The position numbers were made by a program, and so were the translations under genes. Positions 1-7,689 of a stretch of DNA of 27,800 nt are shown piece after piece. How positions within the stretch are numbered: position 1 is the stretch's first letter; every line of letters begins with the position of its first letter. The notes beneath the pieces are model-generated. The model searched no databases and was not told the origin of the DNA. It saw only the letters and a program-made list of their open reading frames with translations. Source of the DNA: QQUD01 sp039029915 (GTDB taxonomy: Bacteria > Chloroflexota > Anaerolineae > Promineifilales > Promineifilaceae); contig JBCCFD010000045.1 in the NCBI GenBank assembly GCA_039029915.1, forward strand, positions 1 through 27,800, read 5' to 3'.

Positions 1-360
1 AACAGCACCGGACTGCCCGTCGTTTTAGAGGCAACCGGTGGGGCATACTCGTCATTTGGCCGTATTTCAGCGAATACGGGGTTGCCTACTGTGCTTGGCT
101 GGGCCAATCATCAATATCAATGGCGCGGCAGCGATTCACCAGAACCATCTCAACGAGACACCGCCATTCAACAAATTTACAGCAATCAATTTTGGGACAA
201 TACGGGGTCATTGCTCGATCAGTATAACGTCGAATATGTTTACGTGGGTAGTTTAGAATCTAGCACCTATGGCAATGCGGGTTTTAATAAGTTTAACGAC
301 CTGCTAGAGGTTGCATATCAAAACAACTCGGTTACTATTTACCGCTGGCATCCGGAATGA
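1..360 (+). CDS. DUF2298 (Chlor_Arch_YYY) membrane protein, C-terminal fragment
   Basis: The reading frame is open from the first base of the window and stops at TGA 358-360, so only the last 119 residues are visible and the start lies upstream. The visible part is soluble. It contains an ATGGAYSSFGRISANTGLPT stretch followed by GWANHQYQWRG, which resembles the conserved C-terminal region of the DUF2298/TIGR03662 proteins found in Chloroflexota and archaea. These are large multipass membrane proteins, thought to be GT-C-like glycosyltransferases. No membrane segments are visible here because they belong to the missing N-terminal part. The neighbour at 3640-7584 is of the TIGR03663 type, a family often found beside TIGR03662, and this supports the call. 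The identification is by remembered family motifs, not by a search. Confidence 0.75.
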   Translation, partial: NSTGLPVVLEATGGAYSSFGRISANTGLPTVLGWANHQYQWRGSDSPEPSQRDTAIQQIYSNQFWDNTGSLLDQYNVEYVYVGSLESSTYGNAGFNKFNDLLEVAYQNNSVTIYRWHPE

Positions 361-413
361 TGGGTGATTGGTTACTGGGAGGATTCTGAAACACAAACAG
401 TTTTTACTTTTCA

Positions 414-434
414 CTGAATACTGAATGCTGAATA
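414..434. repeat. three tandem heptamers CTGAATA/CTGAATG/CTGAATA
   Basis: Three consecutive 7-bp units, differing at one base, lie across the first possible ATG (425-427) of the next gene. A start codon that belongs to a short repeat is suspect, so ATG 446 or ATG 461 may be the true start. The nearest Shine-Dalgarno-like sequence is GGGAGGA around 377-383, too far upstream of all three candidates. Confidence 0.6.
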
Positions 435-2242
435 TTGAAAAAATTATGCAAAATGCAGTTATGAATGAAGAAGCATCCGCCGAAAACGGCCGTTTAACCC
501 TCACCGTGGGGGATTTGCTCATGCTGGGCGTGCTGATCATTGGAATCGTGTTGCGCTTTACAGATTTGGGCGTGCAGCCCTTAACCCCAGCTGAGGCCGA
601 AACGGCATGGACAGCTTGGGCGTTTTGGCAACCGGATAGCTTGATGCTGGCCGAAGGTAGCCCTCTCTACTATAGTTTGACTCGCCTTCTAACCCCAATT
701 CTAGGGTTTAGTGATGGCACCATGCGCTTAGTACCGGCCATCTTCGGCGTCGCGCTCCTTGCGCTGCCTTGGCTTTGGCGGGCGCGGATTGGCATTATTG
801 GCGCTTTAGTAATGGGGCTATTTCTAGCCATTTCCCCTCTCCAAACTCACACCTCTCGCTTTGTCGGCAGCGACGCCACGGCCGTTTTTACGACGCTTCT
901 CTTACTCGTCTCGGTCTTCCAATATTTAGAAACACAGCAGCGGAACTGGTTATTAACGGCCGTTGTCAGCCTTGCCCTTGGATTAAGTTCGACGCCGCTC
1001 TTTTTTAGCAGCCTGTTGACTCTGGGCGTTGCCTTTGGCCTCTATCGCGCCATTGGCATGTCGCTGACTGAAAAAGAAGATGAGCTAACCGGTGCGGACG
1101 ATGATGACGATGATTCGTCGACCAGTCCGTACACGCTTGTCATTTCACCTAGCGATCGCAGAGTGGCCCTCATTCTATTTACGGCCGTATTTGTATCGGT
1201 CACGACGCTGTTTTTGTGGAATCCAGCGGGTATCGGAACGGCCGTTCGCATGGTGTCTAGCTGGCTAGCCGGGTTTAATTTCAACAACTTTGAAGCTGTC
1301 TCCTCCCCATTTTTATCCTTTTTTAGATATCAACCGGGGCTTGTGTTTCTTGGCTTTCTCGCTATGGGTTGGGCCACATGGACCAACCATCCCCTAGGCT
1401 CGTTTTGCATCTATTGGTTTGCCGCTATCGTTATTTTAGCTTTAGCACAGCCAGGCGTGCAGGGGCTGGCTCTATTGATGACGCTACCAGCCACAATATT
1501 AGTTGCCTTACTGGCCAACCAATATTTGTCCGCCGTGTGGGATTTAGAAAATAGCCTGATCGCCATTGGCTCCTTTGTCGTTCTGATGCTAATGTGGGTT
1601 AATTTAGCCCGCTTTTTACGCATCGTCACCTTTAATCCAGACAATTTAGTGAACCTTTGGATCATTCTTTTTGTCCTGGTTTTTGCGGGCACCCTTATAT
1701 TTTTCTTAACCTCAGTCGAAGAGTCAATTTTTATCCAAGGCCCATTACTGGCCCTCATCCTATTTTTTGCTTTTTACGGCTGGGGAACAGCGTGGTGGCT
1801 GGGGCACGATGGATTTAATGACACCCGTGAACGATGGATTACCTCCGCTACGGATGACGACGTTCGCGTGCTGATTCCAGTAATTGATGAGCTATCACGA
1901 CAGGTTTCAAATTCCAGCTTTGATCTAGATATTTTAAGTCACGTCGAGTCATCGGTACTGCAATGGTATCTGCGCGATTATGTTAACTTAGAGTTTGCCG
2001 AAACCATTCCCGTTACCGCAAATAATGCCGTGATTATCACACCTTCTACCGTCGAGTTATCTTTACCCAACGACTATCTAGGCAGTGATTACGGGCTGCT
2101 CCGACCAGAACCACAGCTGGTAACGAGCGAAACGATGTTTGTGGATACGCTGCGCTGGTGGCTTTTCCAAGATTCTCCTACACCACTGCCAGAGGATCGG
2201 GTCATTTTGTGGTTAAGGTCTGATTTGACGGTAGTGGAATGA
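425..2242 (+). CDS. multipass GT-C-type membrane protein, paralogue of the TIGR03663 protein
   Basis: A 605-residue protein with about ten or more hydrophobic segments, the first at residues 30-46, and a soluble C-terminal domain from about residue 475. The N-terminal third aligns by eye with the protein at 3640-7584: both have RF-x-DLG, an acidic motif before a short loop, a RL/RIP-x-AI-x-GV helix and an ISP turn. Both also carry WYLRDY in the C-terminal domain. In GT-C enzymes the acidic motif after the first helix is usually Asp-Glu. Here it is PAEAETA (residues 55-61), so catalytic competence is uncertain. A run of six aspartates interrupts the protein near residue 225. It is probably involved in lipid-linked sugar transfer or envelope glycosylation; the exact role is unknown. 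The ATG at 425 is the first possible start because TGA precedes it in frame at 422-424. Starts at 446 or 461 are also plausible. Confidence 0.7.
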   Translation: MLNIEKIMQNAVMNEEASAENGRLTLTVGDLLMLGVLIIGIVLRFTDLGVQPLTPAEAETAWTAWAFWQPDSLMLAEGSPLYYSLTRLLTPILGFSDGTMRLVPAIFGVALLALPWLWRARIGIIGALVMGLFLAISPLQTHTSRFVGSDATAVFTTLLLLVSVFQYLETQQRNWLLTAVVSLALGLSSTPLFFSSLLTLGVAFGLYRAIGMSLTEKEDELTGADDDDDDSSTSPYTLVISPSDRRVALILFTAVFVSVTTLFLWNPAGIGTAVRMVSSWLAGFNFNNFEAVSSPFLSFFRYQPGLVFLGFLAMGWATWTNHPLGSFCIYWFAAIVILALAQPGVQGLALLMTLPATILVALLANQYLSAVWDLENSLIAIGSFVVLMLMWVNLARFLRIVTFNPDNLVNLWIILFVLVFAGTLIFFLTSVEESIFIQGPLLALILFFAFYGWGTAWWLGHDGFNDTRERWITSATDDDVRVLIPVIDELSRQVSNSSFDLDILSHVESSVLQWYLRDYVNLEFAETIPVTANNAVIITPSTVELSLPNDYLGSDYGLLRPEPQLVTSETMFVDTLRWWLFQDSPTPLPEDRVILWLRSDLTVVE

Positions 2243-2251
2243 AAATATGAA

Positions 2252-2301
2252 TATTGGGTAATTGATTATTAGGGATTGGTATTTGGGGATTGGTTAATTG
2301 G
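2252..2301. repeat. degenerate ATTGG-rich intergenic repeat
   Basis: The gap between the membrane protein and the sigma factor holds at least four imperfect ATTGG(G/T)TA-like units. The rest of the gap is AT-rich, with no convincing ORF, and includes a partly complementary AATCAACTAATC segment (about 2324-2335). Confidence 0.45.
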
Positions 2302-2387
2302 AGACAAAATTAACTGCTCATCAATCAACTAATCAGCTAAAAAAACCGTGTGCAAGTTTCGATTAGCAGGTGTGATGATTATCGTAA

Positions 2388-2407
2388 GGCCATAGCATGC
2401 TATGGCC
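2388..2407. promoter_or_regulatory. perfect 20-bp palindrome upstream of the sigma factor gene
   Basis: The arms GGCCATAGCA (2388-2397) and TGCTATGGCC (2398-2407) are perfect reverse complements with no spacer. The site is 51 bp upstream of the preferred ATG of the ECF sigma gene, so it could be an operator or a cruciform in its leader. It contains an in-frame ATG (2402), which I do not believe is the translation start. Confidence 0.5.
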
Positions 2408-2458
2408 CTCCCAGTAGGAATTACAAGAAAACCTGCACATCAGGTTAAAAAACTAACT

Positions 2459-3055
2459 ATGGATAAATCATTATCATTCACGACGCAAACGGCCGTTTCC
2501 GATGAAAAAACCGCTGTGCAAGGAATCATTAATCGTTGCTTAGCTGGTGAGGATTCGGGGTATGTGGCTCTGTATAACATGTATTCAGGCATGATTTATC
2601 GTCTGACGTATGGACTTTTACAAAACCGTGAAGATGCCGAAGAAGTGCTTCAAGATAGCTTTGAATATGCATTTCGCTCGTTGAGCAAATATGATAGCTC
2701 AAAAGCGGCCTTCAAAACGTGGCTTTATCAAATTGCGGTGAGCCGCTGTCGCAATAAGCGCCGCCGTAAATGGTTACCCACCTTCTCAATTCACCAGCTT
2801 GATGGCGATATTATCAACGACGAAAAAACACTTTCGCCAGATGAGCAGCTCCGGCTCTCGGACCAACAGGCTGAAGTGTGGCGGGCGCTCAAGCTGCTTA
2901 ACCCCAAGCTTAGGGAAACGGCCGTATTACGCTACTATCACGGTTTAACATTTAATGAAATTGGCACGATTTTAGGCATTCCAGGGAAAACGGCAGAATC
3001 CCGAATGCGCTTGGCTCACAAGGCACTCAAAAAACGCTTGGCAGGTGAACGATGA
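2459..3055 (+). CDS. ECF-type RNA polymerase sigma factor
   Basis: A sigma-70 family protein of 198 residues from ATG 2459. Sigma region 2 is recognised by the EDAEEVLQDSFEYAF segment followed by FKTWLYQIAVSRCRNKRRR, the -10 recognition helix region. Region 4 is recognised by LRETAVLRYYHGLTFNEIG and a helix-turn-helix ending SRMRLAHKALKKRL. There is no region 1 or 3, as expected for the extracytoplasmic function group. An in-frame ATG at 2402 would add 19 residues with no sigma similarity and lies inside the palindrome at 2388-2407, so the later ATG is preferred. The stop overlaps the next gene by 4 bp (ATGA), the usual arrangement for a co-translated sigma/anti-sigma pair. It probably responds to an envelope signal and may control the flanking envelope genes; that target is an inference. 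Confidence 0.9.
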   Translation: MDKSLSFTTQTAVSDEKTAVQGIINRCLAGEDSGYVALYNMYSGMIYRLTYGLLQNREDAEEVLQDSFEYAFRSLSKYDSSKAAFKTWLYQIAVSRCRNKRRRKWLPTFSIHQLDGDIINDEKTLSPDEQLRLSDQQAEVWRALKLLNPKLRETAVLRYYHGLTFNEIGTILGIPGKTAESRMRLAHKALKKRLAGER

Positions 3056-3585
3056 TTAATTCACAAACCCACCCCCAACTCACAGATTACGCCCTTGGCC
3101 TGTTAAATCCAGCAGAACGAAAAGCTGTTGAAGACCACGCGTCTGACTGCGTTTCATGCCAGCAAGCCTTAGCAGAAGAGCTTCAATTTACAACGCTCGT
3201 CCAAACCACGATTCAAACAGCCACCCATGTGGAAAACGGCCGTTTGCAAAAACTCATGCCAACCATCCCCACCAAAAAACAAACCATTTGGCAACGTCCC
3301 ATTTGGCAGCGTCAACTGGCTTCAATTTGCGTGCTGGCCATTTTGCTATTTGGTGGCTTAGGTGTGTATCAATCTAACTTTGGCGACACAAATGGATTCA
3401 TTGCTCCGACATCGCTGTCAATTACGGCGACCAACACAGCCTTACCAACCGAAACAACCGTTGCTAATGAACCACCTGCCAACGTACCAACCAGTACGGC
3501 CGTTGCCGGACAACCAGACAGTGAGCAATCTATCGCCCCTCAACCTGCTGCCACGCCGATTGCATTTGTAAACGCAACGAACTAA
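3052..3585 (+). CDS. membrane-anchored zinc anti-sigma factor
   Basis: A 177-residue protein. The N-terminal domain carries the zinc anti-sigma motif H-x3-C-x2-C (His29, Cys33, Cys36), which binds sigma region 2/4 in the cytoplasm. One membrane segment lies at about residues 89-107 (LASICVLAILLFGGLGVY), preceded by basic and aromatic residues. The C-terminal 70 residues, rich in Thr, Pro and Ala, would be extracytoplasmic and look unstructured, with no recognisable sensor domain. The gene overlaps the sigma gene by 4 bp, so the two should be made in fixed ratio. Release of the sigma factor probably needs proteolysis or a redox change at the zinc site; which of these applies cannot be seen here. 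Confidence 0.85.
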   Translation: MINSQTHPQLTDYALGLLNPAERKAVEDHASDCVSCQQALAEELQFTTLVQTTIQTATHVENGRLQKLMPTIPTKKQTIWQRPIWQRQLASICVLAILLFGGLGVYQSNFGDTNGFIAPTSLSITATNTALPTETTVANEPPANVPTSTAVAGQPDSEQSIAPQPAATPIAFVNATN

Positions 3586-3602
3586 GAATGAGAAGATTCA
3601 TG

Positions 3603-3618
3603 TCGGGATAAATCCCGA
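3603..3618. other. short hairpin TCGGGAT-AA-ATCCCGA
   Basis: A 7-bp perfect stem with a 2-nt centre lies in the 54-bp gap between the anti-sigma gene and the next gene. There is no T-run after it, so it is not a terminator. It could be an mRNA stability or processing hairpin, or a small dispersed repeat. Confidence 0.4.
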
Positions 3619-3639
3619 TGAAGAAAGAGTAATAAAGTT

Positions 3640-6600
3640 ATGACCCAACTTTCGCAAAAACCACGTCAACCCGACTTTTTATCAAAACCGCTCCTCGCAG
3701 CGGCGTCGATGGACTGGGAAAAGATCGTTTATATCATCTTTATCCTGATCGCCATCGTGACCCGCTTTTATGATTTGGGCAGTCGGGTTATGAGCCATGA
3801 TGAAAGCCTACACACCCAGTTTTCATTCCAATTTTATGACGGCCAGGGCTTTCAACACACGCCGTTAATGCATGGACCGCTACTGTTTCACATGACGGCC
3901 GTTTCCTACTGGCTCTTTGGTGCCGACGACCTAAGCGCGCGCATCCCGATTGCAATATTAGGCGTTCTGCTTGTGGCAATCCCCTACTTCTTCCGCGATT
4001 GGGTTGGGAAAGTTGGTGCGTTATTCATTAGCTTCATCTTCCTCATCTCTCCCTACATGACTTATTATGCCCGCTACATTCGGCACGATACGCCAGCCAT
4101 TATGTGGGGCATCATCATCTTTCTGGCCATTATTTACTACACGCGCCAGCGCAAAGAAAAATATTTATGGTGGATGGCGGCGGCGTTAGCCCTGCTCTTT
4201 GCCACCAAAGAGGTGTCGTTTATTTATGTGGCTATCTTTGGCAGCTTCTTGGTGTTCCGCATCACCGCTCTGATTTACAGCTCTGATTGGATTAGCGGCA
4301 AGCTGCCTGAGCTTCGCACGGCCTTTGGCGTCATGCTTTTAGCCATTTTGCTGATGGGTGCCGGCGGCTTCTTATATTTAACGGGTGGCACGAATGATGT
4401 ACTGACCACTCAAGAAGGTGAAAATCAACCGTTTGCGGCCAATCCTGATGAAACTGCCGTTACCAGCGAAGAAATGCTAACCCCTATCGAAACAACGGGT
4501 CGCTGGATCATTCTCGGCGGTATTGCCCTCTTAATTGGCGGGCTTGTCCTTTCAGCCTCAGTCGTACGCGATCACGTGGAGCAATATGCTGAGTACGATT
4601 TAATCATTCTGCTGTCCACGATTCTAATGCCCACTGTCGCCCCCCTCTTTATTACAATTGCGGGGTGGGATCCACAGCAGTACACCTTCAATACCTGTGA
4701 GCTTAATATTACTGGTTCCCCATTCCAACTGTTCCTTTACCGCATTCGATTTGCTGAATGTTGGAACGCCTTTTTCACCTCTGGCATGGTGCGCATCGCT
4801 ATTTTTGTGGGTATCACTCTCATTGCTGGCGCAATGATTGGGATTTGGTGGAATCAACGGCGCTGGCTTATTTTCGCCGCCATCTTCCACACCATCTTTT
4901 TTGTTTTTTATACCTCTGTGTTTACAAACTTTGCTGGCTGGACCAGCGGGACGGTTGGCTCATTAGGGTATTGGCTAGCTCAGCAAGAGGTCCAGCGCGG
5001 TAGTCAACCGGGTTACTACTACCTTCTTGTCGTCCCGTTTTATGAGTTCTTATCAGTTATCTTCTCATTCCTAGCCATCCGCTACTGGACCAAGAAACAT
5101 CACATCAATCAGATTGTGGGGTATTGGCTTTCCCTCTTACTCGGTTCGATCCTCGCTTATAGCTTAAGCGACTGGTTCTTTAACCGGTTCAACGCGGCCA
5201 ACGGGGTTGAACCTAACGAAACGGTGGGCTTAATTGTTGGCTTATTCCTTTTCCTCGTTGGCGTTTTGTACTGGTTCCTCTTCCGCCGCAATCAGCTTGT
5301 TGACAAACTAGCTGAGATGAGTGGTGAAGAACGGCCGTTAACCAGCTACTTCACCCAAGCAAGTACCCTCTCGTTCATCCCCTACGTCACTTGGTGGCTC
5401 ATCATGACATGGGCGCTATACAGCTACGCGGGTGAAAAGATGCCGTGGCTGAGCACCCACTTCGTCATCCCTATGGCCATTCTCGTAGGCTGGTACATGA
5501 ATGAAAAAGTAAAAGATGCGGGCGGCATTAGCCAACTCATCAGCCGCAATGCGCTGTATCTGCTTGGCCTTACCGTTCTTTTCATCTTCTCGGCCGCGCT
5601 TGGTCTTGGACCACTTTTCTTGGGCACCGTCCAGTTTGGGGATCAAACGATTGCTAATCTGAACGCCATTGGTCGCTTCTTGGGCGGCCTCATCGTAGCG
5701 GGCGGCGTCTTCTACCTCTGGTGGAAAATTCGAGAGCAAACTTCACCAGCCCTAGCTCGAACAACCGGCATTCTAGGTGTCTTCATTGTGCTTAGCCTGC
5801 TAACCATTCGCTTTATGTACATGGCAAACTTTGTCAACGCCGATTCCGTCACTGAATACATGGTTTATGCCCACGGTGCACCCGCCGCTAAGGAAGTGGT
5901 CATGGAGCAGGTAGATGAACTGTCGCTCCGGCTCAACGGGGATAAAACGATGCCTGTCGCCTTTGGTGGTAGTGGCGTCGCGTGGCCGTTTACATGGTAC
6001 TTGCGCGACTATCCAAACCGCACCTACTTTGCAGAAAATCCAACCACTAGCCTAACGGAAACACCGGTTGTGCTGGTGGGACGATCTCAAATGGATGCAG
6101 TTGATCGCTTACTAAGCAACACGCACGAATACCGCACCTACACCTATCTTTGGTGGCCGATGGAAGAATATCGCAATATCACGTGGAACTCCGTTTTTGG
6201 TAACCCGAGTGTGCCAGCTGAGCAGCGACGGGGTTTTGTAACTGATGCCGCTGTTCGTCAATCTCTATGGGACATCTTCTTTTATCGAGATTATGAACAG
6301 TTTGCTCAAACCTTCGGTGGTTCTTATACTCCCGGCAACTGGCCACTGCGCGATGACTTACGTCTTTACATTCGTCGCGATGTGCTGGCGAACCTGTGGG
6401 ATTATGGGGTAGGCGCCGTCAACGCATCTGGTTTAGAAGACCCATATGCTCAAGGCGAACTGTTCCCCTTCCCTGAGGTTGTGCTGAATGAGTTTGGCGT
6501 CCCGTCTGATGAGCTGGGTGGCTTGAGCGCCCCTCGCAATATGGCGGTTGGGCCAAACGGCCGTATTTTCGTGGCCGACTCGGGGAATCATCGCATTCAG

Positions 6601-7584
6601 ATTTTTGAGGCAGACGGAACGGCCGTTTCCACATTTGGTGGCTTTGGGGCCGAACCCGGACAGTTTAACGAGCCTTGGGGTTTGGCAGTTGATGCCAGCC
6701 ATGTGTACGTGGCTGACACGTGGAACTTCCGCATTCAAAAGTTCACCCTTGACGGTGAGTTGGTTGATGTCTTTGGGGCCGGTGGCTCCCAAGCTGACAA
6801 TCCAGAAAACAATGGCTTGGGGCTCTTCTTTGGCCCGCGTGACATCCATCTTTATGGCTTAAACGAACTCCTTGTGACAGACACGGGCAATCATCGCTTC
6901 CAAGTGTTAACGCGCGACGGCGAGTTTATTCGCGAAGTTGGCGGTCAGGGCAGCGGCTTTAATCAGATGAACGAGCCGGTTGGCTTCACCTATGGCTTAA
7001 ATGGGGATGTCTTCTTGGTCGACACGTGGAACGGCCGTATCCAGCAGTTTAGCAATGATTTACGCGCTTATAACGAGTGGCAAGTCAATGCGTGGAGCGG
7101 CAACTCGATCAACAACAAACCGTTTATTGCCAGCGACACAAACGGCCGTTTATACATTACCGATCCAGAAGGTGGGCGTATCCTCATCTTCGACGCCGTG
7201 GGTACCTACCTTGGTCGATTTGGCCAATTTGGCACCGATATTGAAAGCTTCTCTCTAATCAACGGAATCTTTATTGACCGCGACAACAACCTCTACGTGG
7301 CAGACGCTGGCAACAATCGCGTTCTCAAATACCCGCCCATCTTCCCCGAAATTGGTGGCAACATCCCTGCTCCGGGTGAAGACAACCTCAACGAGGATCA
7401 GCCAGTAGACGAACTGATGGATGAGGAAGAGTCGATGGATGAAGAAGCGATGGATGAGGAAGTGATGGACGATGAGTCGATGGATGAAGATGAAGCAGAC
7501 GATAGTGAAGCCTCTGATGACGACGAACCAGACGCTTTAGACGAAGAGGAAGAAGCCATTGATGATGATGAGACTGGTGAATAA
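3640..7584 (+). CDS. TIGR03663/Agl23-type membrane glycosyltransferase-like protein with NHL propeller
   Basis: A 1314-residue protein in three parts. Residues 25-745 hold many membrane helices, with the GT-C-type motif SHDES (Asp54-Glu55), a histidine pair in QHTPLMHGP (His73, His78), and YARYIRHDTP in the next loop. This pattern matches TIGR03663, whose archaeal member Agl23 is linked to lipid-linked glycan flipping. Residues about 745-945 form a soluble domain containing WYLRDYPNRTYF. Residues about 947-1232 contain six NHL repeats (for example FVADSGNHRIQIF, VADTWNFRIQKF, VADAGNNRVLKY), enough for one six-bladed beta propeller. The last 60 residues are strongly acidic, with repeated MDEE units. 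The propeller probably sits outside the membrane and binds glycan or protein. A terminator follows 45 bp later. Start choice: the first ATG, with a weak AAAGAG upstream. Confidence 0.85.
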   Translation: MTQLSQKPRQPDFLSKPLLAAASMDWEKIVYIIFILIAIVTRFYDLGSRVMSHDESLHTQFSFQFYDGQGFQHTPLMHGPLLFHMTAVSYWLFGADDLSARIPIAILGVLLVAIPYFFRDWVGKVGALFISFIFLISPYMTYYARYIRHDTPAIMWGIIIFLAIIYYTRQRKEKYLWWMAAALALLFATKEVSFIYVAIFGSFLVFRITALIYSSDWISGKLPELRTAFGVMLLAILLMGAGGFLYLTGGTNDVLTTQEGENQPFAANPDETAVTSEEMLTPIETTGRWIILGGIALLIGGLVLSASVVRDHVEQYAEYDLIILLSTILMPTVAPLFITIAGWDPQQYTFNTCELNITGSPFQLFLYRIRFAECWNAFFTSGMVRIAIFVGITLIAGAMIGIWWNQRRWLIFAAIFHTIFFVFYTSVFTNFAGWTSGTVGSLGYWLAQQEVQRGSQPGYYYLLVVPFYEFLSVIFSFLAIRYWTKKHHINQIVGYWLSLLLGSILAYSLSDWFFNRFNAANGVEPNETVGLIVGLFLFLVGVLYWFLFRRNQLVDKLAEMSGEERPLTSYFTQASTLSFIPYVTWWLIMTWALYSYAGEKMPWLSTHFVIPMAILVGWYMNEKVKDAGGISQLISRNALYLLGLTVLFIFSAALGLGPLFLGTVQFGDQTIANLNAIGRFLGGLIVAGGVFYLWWKIREQTSPALARTTGILGVFIVLSLLTIRFMYMANFVNADSVTEYMVYAHGAPAAKEVVMEQVDELSLRLNGDKTMPVAFGGSGVAWPFTWYLRDYPNRTYFAENPTTSLTETPVVLVGRSQMDAVDRLLSNTHEYRTYTYLWWPMEEYRNITWNSVFGNPSVPAEQRRGFVTDAAVRQSLWDIFFYRDYEQFAQTFGGSYTPGNWPLRDDLRLYIRRDVLANLWDYGVGAVNASGLEDPYAQGELFPFPEVVLNEFGVPSDELGGLSAPRNMAVGPNGRIFVADSGNHRIQIFEADGTAVSTFGGFGAEPGQFNEPWGLAVDASHVYVADTWNFRIQKFTLDGELVDVFGAGGSQADNPENNGLGLFFGPRDIHLYGLNELLVTDTGNHRFQVLTRDGEFIREVGGQGSGFNQMNEPVGFTYGLNGDVFLVDTWNGRIQQFSNDLRAYNEWQVNAWSGNSINNKPFIASDTNGRLYITDPEGGRILIFDAVGTYLGRFGQFGTDIESFSLINGIFIDRDNNLYVADAGNNRVLKYPPIFPEIGGNIPAPGEDNLNEDQPVDELMDEEESMDEEAMDEEVMDDESMDEDEADDSEASDDDEPDALDEEEEAIDDDETGE

Positions 7585-7628
7585 TTAGTCATCATCATCA
7601 ACAAATTTTAGGTCACAAAATTTTATAG

Positions 7629-7653
7629 AGACGCCCCAGTAGGGCGTCTTTTT
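7629..7653 (+). terminator. Rho-independent terminator of the envelope block
   Basis: The stem AGACGCCC (7629-7636) pairs with GGGCGTCT (7642-7649) across the 5-nt loop CAGTA, followed by four T. It lies 45 bp after the stop of the NHL protein and before a convergent gene. The other strand has no T-run after the stem, so it serves the + strand. Confidence 0.85.
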
Positions 7654-7689
7654 AAAAACAAAACGTGTCTCTAAGTAAATATTAGAGAC

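Noticed and set aside
1152..1159. One copy of the cyanobacterial HIP1 octamer GCGATCGC
   Set aside because: Only one copy was noticed, so it is within chance and does not suggest a cyanobacterium.
2341..2390. Autoregulated ECF promoter before the sigma gene
   Set aside because: A GCAAGTTT -35-like box and a CGTA -10-like box are present, but their spacing (about 23 bp) is too long.
2402..2458. Upstream ATG extending the ECF sigma factor by 19 residues
   Set aside because: It lies inside a perfect palindrome and adds sequence with no sigma-factor character.
7398..7604. Serine-rich frame on the - strand
   Set aside because: It is the antisense of the repetitive acidic tail of the NHL protein and has no independent support.
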